Source: Acidimicrobiales bacterium (lineage in GTDB: Bacteria > Actinomycetota > Acidimicrobiia > Acidimicrobiales > Poriferisodaliceae). From it: a stretch of DNA of 7,685 nucleotides. The position numbers and the translations under genes were made by a program. Below are positions 1 to 5,635 of this stretch, one piece after another (within the stretch, counting starts at the first letter, position 1; the number at the start of each line of letters is the position of its first letter). The stretch spans positions 4,854-12,538 of the forward strand of contig JAHDHM010000065.1 in NCBI GenBank assembly GCA_020631315.1, read 5' to 3'. A model generated the notes under the pieces. It was not told the origin of the DNA. It made no database searches and was given only the letters and a program-made list of their open reading frames with translations.

Positions 1-774
1 TCTCATCCGGCTGTCCGGGTCTGGGAACGGGATCGGGCGTACTTCCGCCGGATCTGGAAGTCCTACGCGCTCGGCTCGTTCCTCCAGCCGTTGCTCTACC
101 TGCTGGGTGTGGGCATCGGTGTCGGTTCGCTGGTCGACGAGGGCCCGGGCGCGACGGAGCTCGGCAACGTCGGCTACTTCGCCTTCTACGCCTCCGCGCT
201 GCTGGCGACGACGGCGATGTTCACGTCGAGCCAGGAATCGCTGTGGCCGACCATGGACGGGTTCCAGTGGTCGAACGCCTACGGCGCACAGGCCGCGACA
301 CCGCTCGAGCCCTCCGACGTGTTCTTCGGCCTGATGCTGAACCACGTCATGCGGGCCACGTTCGGCGCTGTCGGTGTGGCGGTCGTGCTCGCGCTGTTCG
401 ACGACACCAGGACCTTCGGACTGCTGCCTGCCATCCCGGCGGCTGTGCTCGTGGCGTTGGCGTTCGCCTCACCGATGACGGCGTGGACCGCCACCCAGAC
501 GGTCGACTTCCGCTTTCCCGCCGTCATGCGGTTCGGCATCGTCCCGATGTTCTTGTTCGGCGGCGCCTTCTATCCGATCGAGCAGCTGCCGGACTGGCTG
601 GAGCCCGTCGCCTGGGTCACGCCGCTGTTCCACGGTGTCGAGCTGTGTCGTGGGCTCGTGCTCGGCGACCTCTCACTCGGGCGGGGCCTGCTGCACGTCG
701 CCGTGCTCAGCGCCTTCGTCGCCGCCGGCGCGGTCGTCGGCCGCCGCACCTTCCACACGAGGCTGCGACCGTGA
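1..774 (+). CDS. ABC-2 type transporter permease (NodJ/DrrB-like), 5' end missing
   Basis: Membrane subunit of an ABC exporter, 257 residues visible. The frame is open from the first base of the window. The residues before the first possible TTG at 91 (YFRRIWKSYALGSFLQPLLY, 14-33) match the start of the next gene's first membrane segment (VYRKSWMILVSGFFEPLFYL), so the true start lies left of the window and perhaps only 5-20 residues are lost. Hydrophobic segments lie at about 22-43, 57-75, 112-133, 139-160, 177-193 and 228-247. The ABC-2/NodJ signature is visible as FLFGGAFYPIEQLPDW (184-199) followed by TPLFHGVELCRG (207-218). It shares both blocks with the downstream permease, so the two are paralogues that probably form a heterodimer. 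The ATPase should be encoded upstream, outside the window. The substrate is unknown: NodJ-type permeases export lipo-oligosaccharides and DrrB-type permeases export drugs, and nothing here decides between them. The gene ends inside the start of the next, with a 4-base overlap. Confidence 0.9.
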   Translation, partial: SHPAVRVWERDRAYFRRIWKSYALGSFLQPLLYLLGVGIGVGSLVDEGPGATELGNVGYFAFYASALLATTAMFTSSQESLWPTMDGFQWSNAYGAQAATPLEPSDVFFGLMLNHVMRATFGAVGVAVVLALFDDTRTFGLLPAIPAAVLVALAFASPMTAWTATQTVDFRFPAVMRFGIVPMFLFGGAFYPIEQLPDWLEPVAWVTPLFHGVELCRGLVLGDLSLGRGLLHVAVLSAFVAAGAVVGRRTFHTRLRP

Positions 775-1586
775 GCGCCACGATCAACCCCGCGTCGCAC
801 ACCCGGATCATCCCGGGCGTCATCTTCGACGTGCGCCGACCGCAGCGCATGCTCGAGCGCAGCGCGATGGTCTACCGCAAGTCCTGGATGATCCTCGTCA
901 GCGGCTTCTTCGAGCCGCTGTTCTACCTGCTGTCGATCCGCATCGGGCTGTCGGCCCTCGTCGGCGATCTCGAGGTCGACGGTCGACTCGTCGCCTACGA
1001 CCAGTTCGTCGCCCCGGGGCTGATGGCCGCGTCGGCGATGAACGGCGCCGTCTTCGACTCGACGATGAACATCTTCCACAAGATGAAGCACTCGAAGCTG
1101 TACGACGCCGTGCTCGCGACACCGATGTCCGCCGCCGATGTCGCCGTCGGCGAGATCTCGTTCGCCGTCGTCCGGGGAGCCATGTACTCCACGGCGTTCA
1201 TGTTCACGATGCTGCTGATGGGCATGGTCGACTCGCCGTGGATCGTGATGAGCATCCCGGCGTGCATCCTCATCGGGTTCGCCTTCGCGTCGATCGGCAT
1301 GGCGCTCACGACGTTCATGCGCAGCTGGTCGGACTTCGAGTACGTCCCCGCGGCGACGCTGCCGCTGTTCCTGTTCTCGGCGACCTTCTACCCGGTGTCG
1401 CAGTACGGCGACTGGTCGTGGGCGGTGCAGCTCAGCCCGCTGTACCACGGGGTCGAGCTGGTCAGAGCGTCGAACCTCGGCGAATGGTCGCCGTCGCTGC
1501 TGGTGAACATCGCCGTGCTCGTCGGTCTGTCCGCGATCGGCATGACCATCGCTGCTCGTCGGATCGAGAACACGCTGTTGAGCTGA
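771..1586 (+). CDS. ABC-2 type transporter permease (NodJ/DrrB-like), second subunit
   Basis: Complete permease of 271 residues, about the usual size for the NodJ/DrrB family. The start is GTG at 771, overlapping the previous stop as GTGA, with a GAGG ribosome binding site at 759-762, 8 bases upstream. A longer open frame begins at 243 but would lie inside the first permease gene and encode an arginine-rich shadow sequence, so it is rejected. A cytoplasmic N-terminus (1-40) with VYRKSW at 34-39 leads into membrane segments at about 42-62, 78-95, 133-152, 157-180, 195-211 and 244-262. The family signature is FLFSATFYPVSQYGDW (200-215) followed by SPLYHGVELVR (222-232). Translational coupling to the first permease fits two half-domains made in equal amounts. 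Both need an ATPase that is not in the window. The gene runs to within 20 bases of a convergent gene. The transported compound cannot be told from the sequence. Confidence 0.93.
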   Translation: MSATINPASHTRIIPGVIFDVRRPQRMLERSAMVYRKSWMILVSGFFEPLFYLLSIRIGLSALVGDLEVDGRLVAYDQFVAPGLMAASAMNGAVFDSTMNIFHKMKHSKLYDAVLATPMSAADVAVGEISFAVVRGAMYSTAFMFTMLLMGMVDSPWIVMSIPACILIGFAFASIGMALTTFMRSWSDFEYVPAATLPLFLFSATFYPVSQYGDWSWAVQLSPLYHGVELVRASNLGEWSPSLLVNIAVLVGLSAIGMTIAARRIENTLLS

Positions 1587-1610
1587 CCGGGCTGAGCTGA
1601 CCGGGGTCAG
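1579..1610. repeat. 13-base direct repeat with inverted arms at a convergent gene junction
   Basis: The sequence tgagctgaccggg occurs at 1579-1591 and again at 1593-1605, a 14-base period. It spans the stop codon of the second permease and reaches the gap before the stop codon of the opposing methyltransferase gene. CTGACC (1583-1588 or 1597-1602) can pair with GGTCAG (1605-1610), giving a possible bidirectional hairpin between two converging transcripts. There is no T-run on either side, so it is not a canonical intrinsic terminator. A terminator role is inferred from position only. Confidence 0.35.
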
Positions 1611-2833
1611 GTGACGTCGACCACTCCGGAGTCGACGGATGCGTCCAGCCATCGGACGTCTTCCTGCACCAGCTTGATGCGCAGCCGGTACTGGCCGGCG
1701 GCCGGAGCCTGTGCGATCACCACGACGCCTGCGCTGACTCCCGGAGCCGCTCGCCAACGTTGGAGCGCCCGGACAGGTTCGCCGTCCAGCTCGACGCCGG
1801 CGCCATCGACCCAGTTCCACGTCACCCGGACCGGATGGTCGGACGCTTCGCCGATCTCCGAATCCGTCCCGTTGTTCACCTCGATGTATGCGACCACGGT
1901 GCCGCCGGCGACGACCTCGTCCGTGTGGACGACGACCGGCTCGACCCGGATGGCTGCGGCGGCGGTGTCGTCGAGGCGAGGTGAGGTGAACGGCTGCCAC
2001 CGTCTCGGCGGGTGCCCGTAGGGAAGGTGGAAGAGGGGCGGGACCCAGGCGTCGTCCACGGAGCGCTCGCCGACAGCGGCGACATCGTCGTCGTGCACGA
2101 AGAACGCGTTGACGCCCGCCGTGTCGCAACCGACGAGCCGCAGCCCATGTCGGCCGGCGAGGCCGGCGAGCGCTCGGAGCGACACGCCGTAGCGCCAGTC
2201 CTGCGACCAGGTGTGGCCCGCGTCGTAGCGCATGGTCCAGCGAGACCGAGGCCCGACGGCCGCGTTGTACTCCGCCACGAGCACTCGTGGTCGGTGCCGT
2301 TCCAGGACGGCGGCGAGGACGTCGTGGTCGTTGCCGTCGATGTCGACCACGAGCAGGTCCAGCGACTCCGGAGCTCCCCCGGAGCACAACAGGTCGACGA
2401 TGTTGTCGCGGTCGATGAACGCATCGAGCACCGCGACCGGCCGGTCACCGACGTGACGGCGGGCTGCGTCGGCGAGCGACGAGTCGCCTTCGATCCAGAC
2501 GCCACTCCACCCCGCGTCGACCAGCGCGGCAGTGCAGTTCTCGGTGCCGTCAGCAGCGCCGAACTCCACGAACGTCCGATCACGTTCTCCGACACGGCGG
2601 AAGATCTCGGCGATGACACCGTCCTCGCCGTTCTGGGCCCTGATGCTCTGCTCGAAGTGCGCCAGGTGGAGAGGGTCGCCACGTCGCTGTGCGTCGAGCC
2701 GACTCAGCTCGCTGCCGAGGCGCGCCGCTGCCCAGTCCGCTCGGGCCGGGCCCAGACGGTGCGGTGCGACACGATCGACGGCATCCCACGCCAGGGTGTC
2801 GAGGTGCTGGCGAAGTGTGCGGCGCACGGTCAT
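1607..2833 (-). CDS. FkbM-like SAM-dependent methyltransferase with C-terminal beta-sandwich domain
   Basis: A 408-residue protein. The start is ATG at 2833, 7 bases after the recO stop, with GAGGG overlapping that stop as ribosome binding site. A 46-codon extension to 2971 would run into recO and is rejected. Residues 60-250 look like an FkbM-type methyltransferase: QNGEDGVIAEIF (67-78), the glycine-rich SAM loop FVEFGAADGTENC (88-100), GWSGVWIEGD (108-117, acidic residue expected to bind the SAM ribose), LDLLVVDIDGNDHDVL (158-173) and RVLVAEYNA (183-191). FkbM proteins O-methylate sugars or polyketides; the acceptor here is unknown. Residues about 295-408 form a separate beta-rich module with VEVNN-like strands, VTWNWVDGAG (337-346), an APGV turn (363-366) and GQYRLRIKLVQEDVRWLD (380-397). 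It resembles immunoglobulin-like domains appended to polysaccharide-related enzymes, which may hold a glycan or partner. No signal peptide or membrane segment is seen. It is probably the third gene of the uppS-recO unit. Confidence 0.82.
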   Translation of the reverse strand: MTVRRTLRQHLDTLAWDAVDRVAPHRLGPARADWAAARLGSELSRLDAQRRGDPLHLAHFEQSIRAQNGEDGVIAEIFRRVGERDRTFVEFGAADGTENCTAALVDAGWSGVWIEGDSSLADAARRHVGDRPVAVLDAFIDRDNIVDLLCSGGAPESLDLLVVDIDGNDHDVLAAVLERHRPRVLVAEYNAAVGPRSRWTMRYDAGHTWSQDWRYGVSLRALAGLAGRHGLRLVGCDTAGVNAFFVHDDDVAAVGERSVDDAWVPPLFHLPYGHPPRRWQPFTSPRLDDTAAAAIRVEPVVVHTDEVVAGGTVVAYIEVNNGTDSEIGEASDHPVRVTWNWVDGAGVELDGEPVRALQRWRAAPGVSAGVVVIAQAPAAGQYRLRIKLVQEDVRWLDASVDSGVVDVT

Positions 2834-2840
2834 CGAACCC

Positions 2841-3566
2841 TCAACCTCGGTCCAGCACGTGGGCCGACCGAAGTCGGCGCTCGAGGTGGTGTTCCCAGAT
2901 GCGGCCCACGAGTTCGTCGACCTCCTGGGTGACCGGGCCGGCCGGCACCTCCAACACCGTGGAGAGCCCACCGCCGAGCACGGCGCGCATCACTGCGATC
3001 GACTCGGAGCGCAGCGGCACCCCACGTCGATGGTCGAGACAGACGGTGCCGTTGCGGTCGAGGTCGAACGACACGAGGTCGACGCCGTCGTCCTCGGCCC
3101 CGCCGACCACACAGCCGTCGAGATCGGGCCCGAAGCCCTCGGACGCCAGCAACTTCAACAAGAACGCGGGGACCAACATCGCCGAGTCACGCTGATCGAG
3201 GGCACGCAAGCCGCCGGCGAGCATGCGATACAGGTGCGGCGCAGCCTGCTGCTCCTGAGCCAGCTGGTCGACGGCTTCGAGCAGCACCATCGCCTTCGTC
3301 AGGCGGTCGAGGTCTTCTCGGACGTGGCGGTACGGCTCGACCGACTCGGCCTGGGTGACGATGTCGAGCTCGCGCCCCTCGTACATCTGCAGCTGCAGGT
3401 TGCCGGTCGGTTCGAGTCGGCCACCGAACCGTGACTTGGTCTTGCGGACGCCCTTCGCGACGGCACGGACCTTGCCCCGACCTTCGGTGAGGATCACGAC
3501 GATCCGGTCCGCCTCGGCGAGCTTGTAGGTGCGCAGCACGATGCCACGCTCGCGGTACAGCGCCAT
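2841..3566 (-). CDS. recO: DNA repair protein RecO
   Basis: A 241-residue protein of normal length for RecO, the mediator that anneals single strands and helps RecR load RecA onto SSB-coated DNA in RecF-pathway gap repair. The N-terminal OB-fold is clear: RERGIVLRTYKLAEADRIVV (5-24), LTEGRGKVRAVAKGVRKTKS (26-45), FGGRLEPTG (47-55), where basic residues contact DNA. The helical C-terminal part includes LLEAVDQLAQEQQ (95-107), LYRMLAGGLRAL (112-123) and FLLKLLASEGFGPDLDGC (135-152). The zinc-binding site found in many RecO proteins is only partly kept: C152 and C176 remain, the second position of the first pair is glycine (CVVGG), and the last position is H179 (CLDH). The start is ATG at 3566 with AGGTGG 7 bases upstream. 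It follows uppS by 37 bases and precedes the methyltransferase by 7, so it is probably co-transcribed with both. Confidence 0.96.
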   Translation of the reverse strand: MALYRERGIVLRTYKLAEADRIVVILTEGRGKVRAVAKGVRKTKSRFGGRLEPTGNLQLQMYEGRELDIVTQAESVEPYRHVREDLDRLTKAMVLLEAVDQLAQEQQAAPHLYRMLAGGLRALDQRDSAMLVPAFLLKLLASEGFGPDLDGCVVGGAEDDGVDLVSFDLDRNGTVCLDHRRGVPLRSESIAVMRAVLGGGLSTVLEVPAGPVTQEVDELVGRIWEHHLERRLRSAHVLDRG

Positions 3567-3580
3567 CGCTCAGCCACCTG

Positions 3581-3596
3581 CCCTGCGGCAGCAGGG
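3581..3596 (-). other. Perfect 6-bp hairpin in the uppS-recO spacer
   Basis: CCCTGC (3581-3586) and GCAGGG (3591-3596) are exact inverted repeats around a 4-base loop. In the minus-strand transcript the hairpin lies just after the uppS stop codon and just before the recO ribosome binding site. No run of U follows, so it is unlikely to be a strong intrinsic terminator. It could tune recO translation or protect the uppS end of the message. The function is inferred from position only. Confidence 0.4.
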
Positions 3597-3603
3597 GCGT
3601 GGG

Positions 3604-4326
3604 TCAGTCGTCGTTGACGCCACCGAAACGCCGTTCGCGGCTCTGGTACTCGATGATCGCGTCCCGCAGATCCTCACGGCGGAAGTCCGGCCAGAGCGTG
3701 TCGACGAACACCAGCTCGCTGTAGGCGATCTCCCACAGCAAGAAGTTCGAGATGCGGAACTCACCTGACGTGCGGACCATGAGGTCGGGGTCGGGCATCT
3801 CCGGGTCGTAGAAGTACTTCCGGAGTCGCTTCTCGGTGATGTCGTCGGGGTCGACGCCGTCGGCGACCATCGCCTTCATCGCGTCGATGATCTCGGCCCG
3901 GCCGCCGTAGTTGAACGCCATGGTGAGCGTCATCGTGCGGTTGTCCTTGGTGAGCTCGATCGACTCGTCCTGGCGCTTGATGAGGCGCTTCGGCACCCGC
4001 CAGTTCCGACGGCCGGCGAACCGGATCCGCACTCCGAGGTCGTTCAGCTCGTGGGTGCGTTCGACCAGCAGTCGCTGGTTGAAGTTCATGAGGAACTTCA
4101 CCTCGTCGGCGCTGCGCTTCCAGTTCTCGGTCGAGAAGGCGTAGACGGTGATCCACTTCACCCCGAGCTCGAGCGCGCCGTAGACGACGTCCCACAGCGC
4201 TTCCTCACCGGCCGTGTGCCCGTCGGTGCGCTTCAGGCCCTGACGAGTCGCCCAGCGACCGTTCCCGTCCATGACGAGAGCGACGTGCCGCGGAACGCGA
4301 TCGAGATCGACACCGGAGAGATCCAC
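3604..4326 (-). CDS. uppS: Isoprenyl transferase (cis-prenyl diphosphate synthase, UppS family)
   Basis: Cytosolic, membrane-associated enzyme that adds isopentenyl diphosphate units in cis to an allylic diphosphate, making the polyprenyl diphosphate carrier for peptidoglycan and other envelope glycans. The protein has 240 residues if it starts at GTG 4326, and family motifs appear in order: HVALVMDGNGRWA (14-26), GHTAG (36-40), VYAFSTENW (61-69), FNYGGRAEI (138-146), RTSGEFRISNFLLWEIAYSE (185-204). The residues equivalent to E. coli D26, H43, R194, R200 and E213 are all present as D20, H37, R185, R191 and E204, so it should be active. Product length (short Z-farnesyl type or long C50-C55 type) cannot be decided by eye. 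The open frame continues upstream to 4839, but that part crosses the repeat array and the opposite-frame hydrolase gene and has no family similarity. No good ribosome binding site precedes the GTG. First gene of the likely uppS-recO-methyltransferase unit. Confidence 0.96.
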   Translation of the reverse strand: MDLSGVDLDRVPRHVALVMDGNGRWATRQGLKRTDGHTAGEEALWDVVYGALELGVKWITVYAFSTENWKRSADEVKFLMNFNQRLLVERTHELNDLGVRIRFAGRRNWRVPKRLIKRQDESIELTKDNRTMTLTMAFNYGGRAEIIDAMKAMVADGVDPDDITEKRLRKYFYDPEMPDPDLMVRTSGEFRISNFLLWEIAYSELVFVDTLWPDFRREDLRDAIIEYQSRERRFGGVNDD

Positions 4327-4334
4327 AGCAGGCG

Positions 4335-4340
4335 ACGCTA
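4335..4340 (-). promoter_or_regulatory. Candidate -10 element (TAGCGT) for uppS, possibly leaderless
   Basis: Read on the minus strand, TAGCGT fits the actinobacterial TANNNT -10 pattern and ends 8 bases before the proposed GTG start of uppS. At that spacing transcription would begin at or within a base or two of the start codon, which fits the lack of a nearby ribosome binding site. No convincing -35 sits at the usual distance; a TTGACT (4377 down to 4372) is too far upstream. This is a weak, position-based call. Confidence 0.25.
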
Positions 4341-4379
4341 CAACTCCCGACGCTCGGCACCGCGCCTCTGGAGTCAATT

Positions 4380-4470
4380 GGTCGGGCGTCTGGCGCGCCC
4401 TCTGTGCCAGAACGGTCGGGCGTCTGGCGCGCCCTCTGTGTCCGATTGGTCGGGCGTCTGGCGCGCCCTC
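4380..4470. repeat. Three-copy 34-base tandem repeat with GGCGCGCC palindrome
   Basis: The units begin at 4380, 4414 and 4448. The first 27 bases of units 1 and 2 are identical (4380-4406, 4414-4440). Unit 3 keeps 23 of them (4448-4470) and then diverges. The 7-base linkers differ (ccagaac, tccgatt). Each unit holds the 8-base palindrome GGCGCGCC and a GGGCG-7-CGCCC inverted repeat (unit 1: 4384-4388 with 4396-4400), so three hairpins can form in either RNA strand. Sequence at about 4349-4379 looks like a decayed extra copy. The array starts 11 bases after the hydrolase stop codon and ends 53 bases before the uppS start. It makes up most of the 155-base spacer 4327-4481. It may act as terminator or transcript-end structure, or belong to a dispersed intergenic repeat family. 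Confidence 0.9.
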
Positions 4471-4481
4471 GGGCGGAGTGC

Positions 4482-5579
4482 TCAGGCCGTCGGGGCGAGG
4501 GGGACGCCGTCCTCGAACTCCAACCGGTGCACGTGCATCTGGCGTGCGCCACCACCGTCGTAGCCGACCTCCCCGGGCGTCCAGGCATGGAACACCATCA
4601 CCGGAGCACCAGAGCGGGTGCGCAGGAACTCCTGGCCTCCCGGACCGGCCATGTCGCCGCCGCTCGCCATCCACGGCCCAGACCCGACTCGTTCGCACGG
4701 ACCGGTCGGGCCGTCGCAGGTCGCCATGCCGATGGCGTAGCTGTCGCTGTCCCACTTGTCGGCCGAGTAGAAGAGGAACATCTCGTCGTCGGTCACGAGC
4801 ATCGACGGACCCTCGATGAGGCCGCCCTCCCAGTTCCACCTGCCCGTGAGCAACGAAGTGGGCTCGCCGACCAGTTCGGTACCGGACGGGTCGAGCTCCT
4901 GGCTGAAGATCGTCGTCGACATGCCGCAGCAGTTGCCGTCGTTCTTGTAGAGCAGGTGCAGCGAACCGTCAGGGGCGACGTACGGGCTGGCGTCGATGGT
5001 GCCGCCGAGGTCGTACTGGCACACCAGCGGCTCGTCGCCGATCGGGGTGAACGCCGAGAACGGGTCGGGCGAGGTGGCCACGCCGACACACTGGCGGCCG
5101 GACTCGAGGTGGTGGGTCGTCACGTACATGACCCAGTGATCGACACCTGCGGCCTCGTCGACCACGTGCCACACGCTCGGCGCCCAGACGAACCCGACCA
5201 CACTCCACGAGTGCACGGTGGGCAGCGCGTCGATCACCTGTGTGGTGCCGTCCGCCCGACGCACGGCCGGCACGTTCAACCAGCGGCCCTCATGGGCGGT
5301 GTTGGTCCCGTAGGCGATCGGACCGGTGGAGCTCATGACCGCCGCCGGGTCGGGCAGGTCCGACAGCGTGTGCGCGACCAGCGCTTCCGACGCCTGCATC
5401 CGGATGTCGCTGAGCTGCCTGACCGTCGGACGTTCGACCGAACCGACCGGAGCGGCCGTGGTCACTGCCACGACGACACCGAGAGCGATCGCCGAGGCGA
5501 CCAGGCCCGTTCGGCGACGCCCGCGTTCGCAGTGTCGGTGGGTGAATCGACTGATCGTTGCGGGGAGGTGGAGACGCAT
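4482..5579 (-). CDS. Secreted glycoside hydrolase family 43-like beta-propeller protein
   Basis: A 365-residue exported protein. The N-terminus has a basic stretch (RGRRR, 19-23), a hydrophobic core (25-42) and a likely cleavage site near TAAP (41-44). The twin arginines before the core leave Sec or Tat export open, and there is no lipobox. The mature part reads as a five-bladed propeller like GH43 arabinanases and xylosidases: LPDPAAV (75-81), FVWAPSVW (130-137), GTIDASPYVAPDGSLHLLYK (193-212), GGLIEGPSMLV (252-262), MFLFYSA (267-273), GPGGQEFL (312-319) and VFHAW (329-333). D77, D196 and E256 are the best candidates for the GH43 base, modulator and acid. Eight cysteines after the signal region and core region include C164/C187, C217/C218 and C288/C295, suggesting disulfides. 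The substrate is unknown, probably an arabinose- or xylose-containing glycan. The start ATG 5579 gives a complete signal peptide; a longer frame to 5732 overlaps the helicase. No clear ribosome binding site is visible. It could instead be a non-catalytic propeller. Confidence 0.8.
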   Translation of the reverse strand: MRLHLPATISRFTHRHCERGRRRTGLVASAIALGVVVAVTTAAPVGSVERPTVRQLSDIRMQASEALVAHTLSDLPDPAAVMSSTGPIAYGTNTAHEGRWLNVPAVRRADGTTQVIDALPTVHSWSVVGFVWAPSVWHVVDEAAGVDHWVMYVTTHHLESGRQCVGVATSPDPFSAFTPIGDEPLVCQYDLGGTIDASPYVAPDGSLHLLYKNDGNCCGMSTTIFSQELDPSGTELVGEPTSLLTGRWNWEGGLIEGPSMLVTDDEMFLFYSADKWDSDSYAIGMATCDGPTGPCERVGSGPWMASGGDMAGPGGQEFLRTRSGAPVMVFHAWTPGEVGYDGGGARQMHVHRLEFEDGVPLAPTA

Positions 5580-5635
5580 GATCCGCAGGGTGAGCCCGGA
5601 GTTTGAGCGAAATGTGAGTTCGGCCTGAGGTTTCG
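5580..5635. promoter_or_regulatory. Divergent spacer between hydrolase and helicase, with helicase ribosome binding site
   Basis: These 56 bases separate two genes transcribed away from each other, so both promoters must lie here or within the neighbouring coding ends. TGAGG at 5626-5630 sits 5 bases before the helicase ATG and supports that start. A more AT-rich patch (gtttgagcgaaatgtgagtt, 5601-5620) is the likeliest promoter region, but no -35/-10 pair on either strand is good enough to call. Confidence 0.4.

Noticed and set aside
91..93. TTG as start of the first permease
   Set aside because: The 30 upstream in-frame codons match the first membrane region of the paralogous permease, so the gene begins left of the window.
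570..2387. Long minus-strand open frame (605 codons) across the permeases and methyltransferase
   Set aside because: It is antisense to three well-supported reading frames, rich in Arg/Gly/Ala and His low-complexity sequence, and shows no domain; such frames are common in high-GC DNA.
4380..4470. CRISPR array
   Set aside because: There are only three units with 7-base linkers instead of 25-40 base spacers, and no cas genes nearby.
4327..4839. N-terminal extension of UppS by 171 codons
   Set aside because: The family begins just before the MDGNGRWA motif. The extension crosses the tandem repeats and the hydrolase gene in another frame and is Arg/Pro-rich.
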